Below are positions 8,811 through 17,813 of a stretch of 36,127 nt of DNA, one piece after another. Source of the DNA: Anaerolineae bacterium (lineage in GTDB: Bacteria; Chloroflexota; Anaerolineae; DRVO01). The stretch covers positions 1 to 36,127 of the forward strand of contig JAPWUW010000003.1 of NCBI GenBank assembly GCA_028275325.1, given 5' to 3'. Every line of letters starts with the position of its first letter. The first letter of the stretch is position 1. The translations under genes were made by a program, and so were the position numbers. The notes beneath the pieces were generated by a model, which was not told where the DNA came from, did no database searches, and worked only from the letters and a program-made list of their open reading frames with translations.

Positions 8811-10211
8811 CTATACCATGACCACCTCGATGCCAACGAACTGGCAGAATTGAGCCAGGACCTCCGTCACATCTCCGTGGATCATACTAGCATGGTGCAC
8901 AAAACCTTCTTCGACAAGGGTCCGGTATAGTCGCTCCAGATCCGCCACCTTCACCCAGGACCAGGACCCACGCAGATTGCGCTCATCGGGGATAATCTCG
9001 CCCTTGGTGATGAGCATCTTGAAGCAGTTGTCGTACTCGGCCAGCCGGCTCAGCGTGACCACTCCCGGGGCAAGCTGAAACTCGCTTGTGCCCTGCCCGG
9101 CTGTGCCGCTGAACTGCCCGCCCAGGATGCTATGAGTCCGCAGGCGCGGCTGGCACCCCGGTGCAGCCAGGCACACAGGCGCGTTGCCGCAGTGCCAGGC
9201 CAGAAACACATTCTCCAGCTCCTGGTGCTGGATCGTCCAGTCGATGAAGTGTGGCACGCTGGTGCGCCGCGCCGCCTCATACTGGGCGAGCATCGTCAGG
9301 GCACCATAGATGTCCACCTCGCAGGCCGTCATGAACCCCTGCTCGGTCAGCCGGCCCATGGCTGTGCACGGGGTGACGCCGTAATCGGCCTGGATGGTCG
9401 TCCAGCACTGCAAGCCGAGCGCCTTGAGCTTCTTGCTTCTGGCAAATTGCAGAAGCGCAGCCTCAAGCTTGGCTAGCCGCAGCAAGGTCTCTCTCGCTGC
9501 CTCCGATGTATCTTCGCGAGCCGCGAGCTCGGCAACGATCCGCTGCACGTGCGGATCGTCATCGGCTAGGGAGCGTGCGGCCATGAAAATCTCAGAAAGG
9601 GAGACAGGCACCAAACGCTGGCCAAAATTCTGAATCATGGCCACTTCATCGCACGCGCACGTCTCGAAGCGCTCCGGCCGCGGCCCCACCAAGCCAACTC
9701 GCGCGCCGATGAAGTTGCTCACTGCATTGCAGGTGGCCGCGAAGCGCTCCAGCTCCGCAAGGAAACGCGGTTCCTCCGGGAAGAGAACTCCCGCGAAGGT
9801 GAATGGGATGCGCCGCCGGTACAACCCAGAAGCGATCGAAAGTGTGCCGCAAAACGAATCCGACCGGCGGCCTCCGTCTGGCAAGAAACTACCTTCCTTC
9901 GTGCCAAAGAGGAGCACTGGCTTACCAGGCAGTGCCGCTGCCACTGCCACAGCCGAGACCTCATCGCCAAAAGTCATGGCGCCGATCACAACTCCCTGCA
10001 CCTGTTCCCGGCGGAAAAGCTCAGTGACCCGCTCGGCGTCCTCGTCGTCGCGCACCAGGCCCCCAGGCGTCAGGGCCTCATCAGGCACGACGATCTGCAC
10101 AGAATTCAGCCGCGCCATGGCGGTAAGGCAGCGACGCCGCATGTCCTTGGCCCACTCCTCATCAAAGGGGACGCGATGCGCAGGCACAAAACCCAACTTC
10201 ACCATTTCCAT
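8811..10211 (-). CDS. L-fucose/L-arabinose isomerase-family protein
   Basis: Start MEMVKLGFVPAHRVPFDEEWAKDM after GGAGGG. VVIGAMTFGDEVSAVAVAAALPGKPVLLFGTKEG, CWTTIQADYGVTPCTAMGRLTEQGFMTACEVDIYGALTMLA, LAWHCGNAP, as in the fucose isomerase-like (COG2407) family. Confidence 0.85.
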   Translation of the reverse strand: MEMVKLGFVPAHRVPFDEEWAKDMRRRCLTAMARLNSVQIVVPDEALTPGGLVRDDEDAERVTELFRREQVQGVVIGAMTFGDEVSAVAVAAALPGKPVLLFGTKEGSFLPDGGRRSDSFCGTLSIASGLYRRRIPFTFAGVLFPEEPRFLAELERFAATCNAVSNFIGARVGLVGPRPERFETCACDEVAMIQNFGQRLVPVSLSEIFMAARSLADDDPHVQRIVAELAAREDTSEAARETLLRLAKLEAALLQFARSKKLKALGLQCWTTIQADYGVTPCTAMGRLTEQGFMTACEVDIYGALTMLAQYEAARRTSVPHFIDWTIQHQELENVFLAWHCGNAPVCLAAPGCQPRLRTHSILGGQFSGTAGQGTSEFQLAPGVVTLSRLAEYDNCFKMLITKGEIIPDERNLRGSWSWVKVADLERLYRTLVEEGFVHHASMIHGDVTEVLAQFCQFVGIEVVMV

Positions 10212-10290
10212 TGGCTCATCCCTCCGTACGGCGCACACGATGGAATTCTCTCCAGCGATTCTACCACGCGGCCATGGGCCTACAAGCCGT

Positions 10291-11421
10291 TCAGCCACCT
10301 GGAAGGATTGGCCGGCCCTGCAGCCAGCGGACAATGTCCAGGTACGAGACAACCAGCATTAGCGCGATGAGCGCCACCATCCCGATGAAGTGCACCAAGG
10401 CCTCTCGCTCTGGCGGCACGCGCCTGCCTCCGCGCAGCCACTCCGCGACAACAAACGCTATGCGCCCACCATCGAGAGCGGGCAGTGGCAACAGGTTGAG
10501 CAATGCGAAGTTCAGGCTGAGAAAGCCGGTGAAATCCAAGAACGGCAACCAACCGCTGCGCACGACCTCCCCGGTGAGCCGAGCAATCCCAACCGGCCCT
10601 GAGAGCGCACCCTCCGGCACTGGAGCAGCCCGCGTGAAGAGCGCCAGCACCATCTGGCCCAACCCCTGCGCCAAGGCCCCAATTAGGAGCAGCGCTCGCT
10701 CCACGCCGAGCCAGGCCGCCTTCAAAAGGCCGACCCTCTGTATGACCACCCCCTCTACCTCGCCAATCGTTATCGTCACCCCCATTGGACCCTGCCCGTG
10801 GGGGATCTCCTCTCTGGTGCGGGGCCGCACCTGCACACTCGCCCTCTTGCCTGCCCTCTCCACGACCACCGTCACTTCCCTGCCCAGGTTCTGGAGCGTC
10901 GCCTGCTGCACGGCGCTCAGGCTGCGCACTTCCACCTCGCCAATCGACAGCAAGACATCGCCTGGCTGCAAGCCTGCCAGCTCGGCAGGGGAGCCAGGAG
11001 CCACTCCCTCGACCACCACGGGCCCCACCGGCTCCGGGATGCCACTAGCAAAGAGAGCTCCGTAGAGCACAACCGCAACGACCAAGTTCATGGCGGGGCC
11101 GCTTGCAAAGACAAGAAAGCGTTGCCATCCTTTCTTGCTCACCAGGCTGCCTGGCTCGTTCGGCTCTCCACTCTCCCCCGCCAGGCGAACAAAACCGCCA
11201 AAGGGCAGCCAGTTCAGAGTGACCTTGACGCCACGGTGTTCAAAGAGCACGAGCAACCGCGGGGGATAACCGAGGCCAAATTCCTCCACCCGCACCCCCA
11301 CAAGCAGGGCCGCCAGGAAGTGCCCGAGCTCGTGGAAGAAGACGAGCACACTGAGCATGGGGATGACGGCAAGCCATTCCCATCCCGAAAGCCACTGCCA
11401 GCCCGCAGCCAAGCTCACCAC
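10291..11421 (-). CDS. rseP: RseP/site-2 protease family zinc metalloprotease (M50) with PDZ domain
   Basis: FFHELGHFLAALLVGVRVEEFGLGYPPRL, NWLPFGGFVRLAGE, PDZ (GVAPGSPAELAGLQPGDVLLSIGEVEVRSL), C-terminal NLLPLPALDGGRI. GTG start at 11421 or 11418 after GGAGG. Confidence 0.93.
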   Translation of the reverse strand: MVSLAAGWQWLSGWEWLAVIPMLSVLVFFHELGHFLAALLVGVRVEEFGLGYPPRLLVLFEHRGVKVTLNWLPFGGFVRLAGESGEPNEPGSLVSKKGWQRFLVFASGPAMNLVVAVVLYGALFASGIPEPVGPVVVEGVAPGSPAELAGLQPGDVLLSIGEVEVRSLSAVQQATLQNLGREVTVVVERAGKRASVQVRPRTREEIPHGQGPMGVTITIGEVEGVVIQRVGLLKAAWLGVERALLLIGALAQGLGQMVLALFTRAAPVPEGALSGPVGIARLTGEVVRSGWLPFLDFTGFLSLNFALLNLLPLPALDGGRIAFVVAEWLRGGRRVPPEREALVHFIGMVALIALMLVVSYLDIVRWLQGRPILPGG

Positions 11422-11710
11422 ATGCCTCCAACGCTTACGCCGCCTGAATGTTAGAGCAAGGGTTATCCGCCAGCAACCCGGCCTCCACCGCGAGACATGG
11501 AATGCGCCACGATGTGTTCCCATAAGTCGCCTATTATGGAGAGGGTTTTGGGAACAAGAATTCACGCTTTGTTCACGCGCAAACCTCTACAGAAAACTGC
11601 CCTTTCTGCCGATACTTGGCACGGAATTGGGGATTCTCCCTCCAGGCGGCTTGACAAGGGGACAACGGGCAGCACATGCTTACTGTGCTGGTCCCAGGGC
11701 AGGTGGAGTT

Positions 11711-14173
11711 TTGAGACGGGCAAGAGATAAGTTTCCCTCAGCGATCGCACGTCTGGCGTTGCGCTCGCTGCTCGTAGCGGCAATCCAGGTGGTGGTTCTC
11801 CTTACGCTCGCAGTATCCACGCCGCGGCTTCTGGAGGAGGCTGGCCGGCAGCTCCTCTCAGGGCACGCGCTGGCACTCAGCGCCCTGCTGGAGCAACGCG
11901 GGCATCTCCTGGCTCACCAGGCGCAACTGCTCGCCTCTGTAGCGGGCGAGCCACAAGCCATTTTGCATGCCGCGGAACGCCTACCAGGGGCAGAGGGCAA
12001 GATTGTCGCCGTTTTGCTGACACCAAAGGGCGACGTGTTAGCCGCTCGCCCTGAAGTCGGCCTCTTTGTGCAGCCGATTGGGCAGCTGCGCGTTGCGCTT
12101 GCCTCCCGGGCTGCGCCCGAGCAGTTCTATACCTTCTTGCATCAGGGCGAGCTCTATGTGGCCGGCGTGGCGCAGCTGCCTGCTCCAGAGGGCGGCTGGC
12201 TTGTCCTCCTGCAGGAGCACGGGGCCTACTTGAGCGAGCGCGCCAGCGAGCTCATGGGGGCACAGATCCTCCGGCTGGCGCAGGCCGAGCAAGTGCCACC
12301 GATATCGCTCGGGCTGGCCGAGCTGCGCGCCGGCTGGGCGCTGGTGCCTGTTCTGGCGCCTAGGCCTCTTGGCACCGCGGCCGTTGCCATCTGGATGCGG
12401 GTGCCCCTTGGGAATGTGGATGACCTCCTGGTGGCGGCTGTCGCTGTGTTTCTTGCAGGCTTCGTCCTCTTGCTTGGCGCGCAAGCGTTGCACGCCCTCA
12501 CGACATACTCCCAGTTCATGCGCCCCTTCTGGGCAACGCTTGCGGCCATGCGCAACTATGCGCAGAGCGGGCAGTGGCAGCCCCCGGCTGTGGCCTTTCG
12601 CGAGCACCAACAAGCCATAGCTGCCATGGGCGCAGCAATTGCTGCCAAGCAGCAAGCTGAGGAAGAGGCCAAGGCGCGCCTGGCTGAGCTCCAGGCGTGT
12701 ATTGATCACATGCCGGCCCAGGTCTTCATCAAGGACCTGAACCTGCGCTATAGGCTGGTCAACCAACGCTTCGCAGCCGCGTTGGGCCTGCCGCCGACTG
12801 ACATCATTGGCCGCACCGATGAAGGCCTTTACGCCGAGCCGCGGGCCCAGCAGGAAAAAGAGCTGGATCGGGCTTGCATCGAGCAACTGCGGCCGCTGGC
12901 AAGCGAAGAGGAGCTTGAAGAAAGAGAGGGGAGGCGGTACTTCCGGGTGCTCCGGGCCCCGATCATCGGCGCGGATGGAGAGCCGATCGGGATTGTGGGC
13001 CTGCGGCTCGACATTACAGAGCGCAGGCTCTTTGAACAGGCCCTGCTGGAGAGCGAGAGAAACCGCATCGCGGCGCGCATGGCAGGCGGCCTCGCGCACG
13101 TCTTCAACAACCTTCTTATGGCCATCCTGGGCTCAGTGGAGCTCGCGCAGCTGGAGCTGGAACGGGGCGAACCCGTGGACGCGGACCTGCAACAAATCCG
13201 CGCCGCCGCTGAGAAGGGCGCCGAGATCAGCCAGCAGCTCCTGTTGCTCGCTGGCCATAGGCCTGGCCCCCGCCGGCCAACGGACCTGAACCAGTTGCTT
13301 CTGGACCTTGTCCCGACCTTGAATGGGCTCCTTGGCCCCAGCATCAGGCTGGAGACGCATCTTGGGCGAGATCTGCCGCCCGTCCTTGTGGATCGGCCTG
13401 CCTTGAGCCAGGCCATAATGCAATTTGCCCTGCGCGCAAAGGAGGCCATGCCAGAAGGCGGCACGTTTTTCCTTTCCACCGGGCTTGGCATGCCGCCCGC
13501 CCGCGCTCAGGTTGGCCAGCCACTGCTCGCGCATGGCCCGGCGGTCTGGCTTTCGTTGCGCGATACGGGTAGCCCAATCCCAGCTGAGCTGCGCCCGTTC
13601 GTATTTGAGCCCTTTGTCGATCTGCAGGCGCGCGAGTACCGCGTGGGTTTGAGCCTGGCCGTGGCCTACGGTATCGTCCGCCAGCACGGTGGCGCTGTGG
13701 TCCTTGAGGAGGAGAAGGGAGGCGGAAACTGCTTCACCATCTATCTCCCGGTGGCCGAAAACCGCGAGGAGCATGGAGGTGCCAGGGTGGCCAGCCCAAC
13801 ATCAAGGACAGCCGGCGCAAGGATCATTCTCGTCGTTGACGATGAGCCAACGGTGCGCAGCCTTGCCGTGCGCATGCTCACCGCTCTCGGCTATGAGGTC
13901 TGGAGCGCCGCGAGCGGCAAGGAGGCTCTGGAGCTCATTGCGCAGAAGGGCCACGGGCCCGACCTTATCATTGCGGACGTCCTGATGCCGGGAATGAGCG
14001 GCACAGAGCTCGTGCGCCGCGTGCAGCAAAGGTACCCGGGCTGCAAGGGGCTGCTTATGTCCGGCTTTGCGGGGGAACTGGAAGCGGATCAGGCTGCAGG
14101 CTTGCCAGTCCTGTGGAAGCCTTTCACGATGCAGGCGCTTGCCGCCGCCATCCGCCAGGCCCTCGGCAGTTAG
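11711..14173 (+). CDS. Hybrid histidine kinase-like protein: extracellular sensor region, PAS, degenerate HATPase, receiver domain
   Basis: TTG start 11711 after AGGTGGAG. TM segments, PAS (IDHMPAQVFIKDLNLRYRLVNQRFAAALGLPPTDIIGRTDEGLY...GIVGLRLDITERR), H-box GGLAHVFNNLLMAILG, HATPase-like C-terminus AYGIVRQHGGAVVLEEEKGGGNCFTIYLP, receiver IILVVDDEPTVRSLAVRML...LIIADVLMPGMSG...LLMSGFAG...LWKPF. Confidence 0.88.
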   Translation: MRRARDKFPSAIARLALRSLLVAAIQVVVLLTLAVSTPRLLEEAGRQLLSGHALALSALLEQRGHLLAHQAQLLASVAGEPQAILHAAERLPGAEGKIVAVLLTPKGDVLAARPEVGLFVQPIGQLRVALASRAAPEQFYTFLHQGELYVAGVAQLPAPEGGWLVLLQEHGAYLSERASELMGAQILRLAQAEQVPPISLGLAELRAGWALVPVLAPRPLGTAAVAIWMRVPLGNVDDLLVAAVAVFLAGFVLLLGAQALHALTTYSQFMRPFWATLAAMRNYAQSGQWQPPAVAFREHQQAIAAMGAAIAAKQQAEEEAKARLAELQACIDHMPAQVFIKDLNLRYRLVNQRFAAALGLPPTDIIGRTDEGLYAEPRAQQEKELDRACIEQLRPLASEEELEEREGRRYFRVLRAPIIGADGEPIGIVGLRLDITERRLFEQALLESERNRIAARMAGGLAHVFNNLLMAILGSVELAQLELERGEPVDADLQQIRAAAEKGAEISQQLLLLAGHRPGPRRPTDLNQLLLDLVPTLNGLLGPSIRLETHLGRDLPPVLVDRPALSQAIMQFALRAKEAMPEGGTFFLSTGLGMPPARAQVGQPLLAHGPAVWLSLRDTGSPIPAELRPFVFEPFVDLQAREYRVGLSLAVAYGIVRQHGGAVVLEEEKGGGNCFTIYLPVAENREEHGGARVASPTSRTAGARIILVVDDEPTVRSLAVRMLTALGYEVWSAASGKEALELIAQKGHGPDLIIADVLMPGMSGTELVRRVQQRYPGCKGLLMSGFAGELEADQAAGLPVLWKPFTMQALAAAIRQALGS

Positions 14174-14189
14174 GTCGGCAGCACGCGAG

Positions 14190-14828
14190 CTATTCTTCCG
14201 GCAGGATCGCGACCTCACTATCCTGCACAAGCTGCGCAAAGCGATGTGCATCGTCCACATCGCCTACGATGCGCCCAAAGTGCATCGGGACAGCAATGCG
14301 CGGCCGAATGCGGGCCACTGCCTGCGCTGCTTCCCTGGCGTCCATAGTGTACGTGCCGCCCACCGGCAGAAGGGCAATATCCGCCTTGATCTGCGCCATC
14401 TCCGGGATGAGGTCCGTATCGCCGGCGTGGTACACCCGCATCTCCCCCAGGGTGATAACGTACCCCACATTTGCGGGCTCCTGCGGGTGAAAGTGCTTGC
14501 CCACGTTGTAAGCAGGCACAACCTCCACAGAAACGCCCTTCAGCGTTAGCCTGTCCCCGACACGCACCACCTGGACCTGCGCGCCCAGTGGCTGCAGAGC
14601 TGCAAGGCAATCCTCGGGCGCCACCACGACCGTATCTGGCTTGAGGAGCCTCAGGACATCTTCGGGCGAGCAGTGATCATGATGGTCATGCGTGATGAAA
14701 ATGAGGTCGGCCTTTGGCTGGTTCCCCCTCAGTTGCCACGGGTCGAAGTAAACGACAAGCTTCTGCGCCTCAATGCGGAAAGAAGCATGCCCCAGCCAGT
14801 GAAAGCCGGGTAACAATTCCGCAGCCAT
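14190..14828 (-). CDS. Metallo-beta-lactamase fold hydrolase (UPF0173/UlaG-like)
   Basis: FHWLGHASFRIEAQKLVVYFDPW, FITHDHHDHCSPEDV, VGGTYTMDAREAAQAVARIRPRIAVPMHF. Confidence 0.9.
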   Translation of the reverse strand: MAAELLPGFHWLGHASFRIEAQKLVVYFDPWQLRGNQPKADLIFITHDHHDHCSPEDVLRLLKPDTVVVAPEDCLAALQPLGAQVQVVRVGDRLTLKGVSVEVVPAYNVGKHFHPQEPANVGYVITLGEMRVYHAGDTDLIPEMAQIKADIALLPVGGTYTMDAREAAQAVARIRPRIAVPMHFGRIVGDVDDAHRFAQLVQDSEVAILPEE

Positions 14829-14944
14829 CCGCTCCTCCTGCTAGCACCACATAGCAACGACAAGCCGAATTCTACGCGGCCAAGATTCACCGGGCAACCG
14901 CAGTGTGGCCTCACCTTGTGCACCGTGCTGCGCGCTCGCCCCAC

Positions 14945-14973
14945 TGGACTGCACGCCAATACGTGGCGATAAT
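14945..14973 (+). promoter_or_regulatory. Putative sigma-70 promoter for the SRPBCC gene
   Basis: TGGACT (14945-14950), 17-nt spacer, GATAAT (14968-14973). AGGAGG and ATG 15018 lie downstream. Confidence 0.5.
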
Positions 14974-15017
14974 GGGAATTGGATGGTCATGATTCCAGCT
15001 TTCGTAGGAGGTTTCCT

Positions 15018-15458
15018 ATGAAGGAGATCACGTCGGAGGTTGAGGTCAGGGCATCCGCGGAGAAAGTCTGGCAATTATTGACGGATTTCCGAAGCTACCG
15101 CAACTGGAACCCCTTTATCCCGCGCGTGGAGGGCATCGCCAAGACCGACGCGCGCATTTCCGTGCAGACGCAGCCTCCTGGTGGGCGCGCCCTTTCGTAC
15201 CGAGCCATTGTCGTGCGCGTGGTCAAACCCAAGGAGCTGCGCTGGGTGGGAAGGCTGTACGGCATTCCAGGGCTGTGCAACTGTAGCTTTTCCTTCACCA
15301 TCGAGCCCCTGGATGGGGAGCGCGTCAAGGTAGTGCAAAAACAAAGCTACAGTGGCCTGCTCGTGCCGCTGTTAGGGCGGATGCTGGGGGCTGGCGTGCA
15401 GCGCGGCCTGGAGCAGATGAATCAGGCCTTGAAGGAGCGTGCCGAGGCCGCTTCCTAA
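15018..15458 (+). CDS. SRPBCC (START/polyketide cyclase-like) family protein
   Basis: MKEITSEVEVRASAEKVWQLLTDFRSYRNWNPFIPRVEG...FSFTIEPLDGERVKVVQKQSYSGLL, preceded by AGGAGG. Confidence 0.85.
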   Translation: MKEITSEVEVRASAEKVWQLLTDFRSYRNWNPFIPRVEGIAKTDARISVQTQPPGGRALSYRAIVVRVVKPKELRWVGRLYGIPGLCNCSFSFTIEPLDGERVKVVQKQSYSGLLVPLLGRMLGAGVQRGLEQMNQALKERAEAAS

Positions 15459-16486
15459 GTTGCACTTCGCTCAAGCAGCCTGGACACAAGTGTGCTGACA
15501 ACATGCGGTGGGCGCGGGGCGAGGAAGTATGGCCCCCGCACACCGCCCCCAAGCAGCAGTACAAATCCGCCGGGGCGGGGCGTAGCCTGGGGTGTAGGTT
15601 CGCTCTCCATGGCAAAGCCCACACCGGGCGGTGCCAGGATTCGCCTGCCGAAGGGCGGCAGGGGAGCACGCCCGAGTTCGCACCCGGCTGGCAACTTGTC
15701 CAAGGCCAAAGGCACATCCTCCGTCAGGCAAAGCGTCGCCCCGGCACAACAGATCTCAGCAGCAGCGATCCCTAGCGCAGCGGGGTTCAGCCAGTTCTCC
15801 ACCGGCATGACGGTGGCGGTACTGGCCATAACGACCGCGGCCGAGCTGAGATCCAATTGCTCCAAGAGCCAGCTGAGGGCGGCGGCAAGCTCGTCCAGGG
15901 CCTGCTCCCAGCGCCGCAGAGCCCCGGACGAGCCAAGAGCTGGCGCCACAAGCTCTGGGTTGCCAAGCTGCCAGTTCAGGAACCACTGTGAGCAGATCAG
16001 GGTGCTCTCCTCCGCGCCGGATAGGCTAAGAGCCCTCTTTGCGAGGGCACGCACAACCGCGCCCACAGCTTCAGAACCCATCCCCGGCAGCCAATCGAGG
16101 TTCAGCCAGTCCGCAACCTCCTGACCTTCTCCTGCAGGTGCAACTGCTGGGCTGCCCTGAGGCAAGGCCCTGGCCAGGATCGCTGCGGCCTCCTCCGGTG
16201 TCCAGATGACTCCACGAGGGCCACTCAAACCCTCCACCAGCACTCCCCACGAGAGGAGCCGTCGCCAGCCACTGGAACGCCCGCTTGCCATGATCAGAAC
16301 GTCGCTTGCGCTCAGGCCCGGAAGCAGCAAGAGCACAACGCGCCGCTCCTTGCGGTGCACCGCTGGGATGGACACAGGTGCCCCGCTGCCGCGCCGCGCC
16401 GTGCACCCAGCCAACAGGCAGCACGCTGCCAGAAGAGCTCGCCTACGCCTGTCGCACTGACAGGAGTGCCTCTCTGAGTTGCTCAA
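15455..16486 (-). CDS. Lipoprotein, possible degenerate alkaline-phosphatase-superfamily/phosphodiesterase-like protein
   Basis: Lipobox RRRRALLAACCLLAGC. RRVVLLLLPGLSASDVLIMASG and ALDELAAALSWLLEQLDLSSAAVVMAS resemble AP-superfamily N-terminal and pre-DHG strands. Start uncertain (TTG 16486 proposed). Confidence 0.45.
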   Translation of the reverse strand: MSNSERHSCQCDRRRRALLAACCLLAGCTARRGSGAPVSIPAVHRKERRVVLLLLPGLSASDVLIMASGRSSGWRRLLSWGVLVEGLSGPRGVIWTPEEAAAILARALPQGSPAVAPAGEGQEVADWLNLDWLPGMGSEAVGAVVRALAKRALSLSGAEESTLICSQWFLNWQLGNPELVAPALGSSGALRRWEQALDELAAALSWLLEQLDLSSAAVVMASTATVMPVENWLNPAALGIAAAEICCAGATLCLTEDVPLALDKLPAGCELGRAPLPPFGRRILAPPGVGFAMESEPTPQATPRPGGFVLLLGGGVRGPYFLAPRPPHVVSTLVSRLLERSAT

Positions 16487-17258
16487 GCAACTGCCTGTGG
16501 ATGCTCGCATTGGCAGCAAGGCTGGGGCCATTGCCCAGAACCCACGGCTGCCCATCAAACCCGGTGATGAGGCCACCGGCCTCACGCAAGATCAGTACAC
16601 CAGCAGCCGCATCCCAAATGGCAAGGTTCGGGTGCAAGTAGCAATCCATCCTGCCGCAGGCGATATAGCTGAGCGCCAGCGCCGCCGATCCAAGAGAGCG
16701 CACGCAGCTGCAAAGAGGAGCCACCCTGGCGGCAAGCTGCAGGAACTCACCCATTTCGCCCGAGCTGTACGAAAGCCCCACCCCGAAGACAACCTCCTCC
16801 AATCCACGCAGGCATGGTGCCTCAATGCGGGCGCCGTTCAAATAAGCGCCGTTGCCCAGGACACCGGTGAAGAGCTCGTGGCGCACCGGGTCATACACGG
16901 CGCCGGCCAATGGCTCATCTCCAGCGCAGAAAGCAACTGACACGGCAAAAAAGGGCAGCCCATGATAGTAGTTGGTGGTGCCATCGATCGGGTCCACCAC
17001 CCACCTGAGTTCCCCCATGGATCCAGGGAAGGTACCCTCCTCTGAAACTATTTCATAGCCTGGAAACGCCCTGGATATCTCCTCACACACGGCCTGCTGT
17101 GCGGCGAGATCTCCATCCGTGACGAGATCCCTCGGCGCACTCTTCTCGCTCTTGCCCAGCCGTGGCCGCCAGGCGCGCAGCGCTGCCTGCCCACCGGCTA
17201 TCGCCGCCACCACCGCCGTGTGCGCGGCGCGAAAAAGCAAATCCCTTGGGAATTCCAT
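16443..17258 (-). CDS. Inositol monophosphatase family protein
   Basis: VSEEGTFPGSMGELRWVVDPIDGTTNYYHGLPFFAVSVAF, NGAYLNG, LAIWDAAAGVLILREAGG. ATG 17258 after GGAGGG. Confidence 0.93.
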   Translation of the reverse strand: MEFPRDLLFRAAHTAVVAAIAGGQAALRAWRPRLGKSEKSAPRDLVTDGDLAAQQAVCEEISRAFPGYEIVSEEGTFPGSMGELRWVVDPIDGTTNYYHGLPFFAVSVAFCAGDEPLAGAVYDPVRHELFTGVLGNGAYLNGARIEAPCLRGLEEVVFGVGLSYSSGEMGEFLQLAARVAPLCSCVRSLGSAALALSYIACGRMDCYLHPNLAIWDAAAGVLILREAGGLITGFDGQPWVLGNGPSLAANASIHRQLLEQLREALLSVRQA

Positions 17259-17353
17259 CTGCCCTCCATGCCAAAAAGTGCAGCTGCAGCTCATTTTCGC
17301 AGAGCTCCAGCCGCAGCGCCAGCCTGACCCCGCGCACCAGAGCCAGCCACGCC

Positions 17354-17813
17354 TCAAGCAGCCGCTCCCCGAGTTGCCGCACGTCCAAACAGCTCGCGCA
17401 CATCCTCGGCAGCAAGCAGCCTGGAAAGCGTTGTGTTGATGAAAGTCACCCTGCGGAGCCTGCGCGCGGGGATGGGGCGCGGCAATTCCTCGAGGGGGCC
17501 GAGGCGAAGGCAGACGTAAAGCTCCTGAGAGCGAGGATGAAACGGCTCCGACGGGATGAGCTCAACGCGTCGGCGCAGTTCATAACGGCGCACCTCTGCC
17601 AGGTACCGCACATGCCAGCGCTCAGGCCCCAGTGCGGCGGTCAGGTAGAACGCGACATACCGCGCCGCAAGTGGCCGAGGCGCATGTCTGAGCGGGATAC
17701 GGTACCAGTGCTCCTCGCGAGCGCGGCGCAGGTCCTCAACGTTGTTGACGACCGCAACGAGGACGGCACTGTCCGCTTCGTCGTTCCCTGGCCAGCCATC
17801 ACCCCAGCTCAAT
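17354..17813 (-). CDS. Uncharacterised protein, translationally overlapped with uvsE
   Basis: In-frame from TTG 17813: LSWGDGWPGNDEADSAVLVAVVNNVEDLRRAREEHWYRIPLRHAPRPLAARYVAFYLTAALGPERWHVRYLAEVRRYELRRRVELIPSEPFHPRSQELYVCLRLGPLEELPRPIPARRLRRVTFINTTLSRLLAAEDVRELF. The longer ORF upstream of this point is an out-of-frame shadow of uvsE. Confidence 0.7.

Noticed and set aside
12038-13099. 353-aa minus-strand ORF inside the histidine kinase gene
   Set aside because: Opposite a well-supported PAS/HATPase/receiver ORF; composition typical of an antisense shadow.
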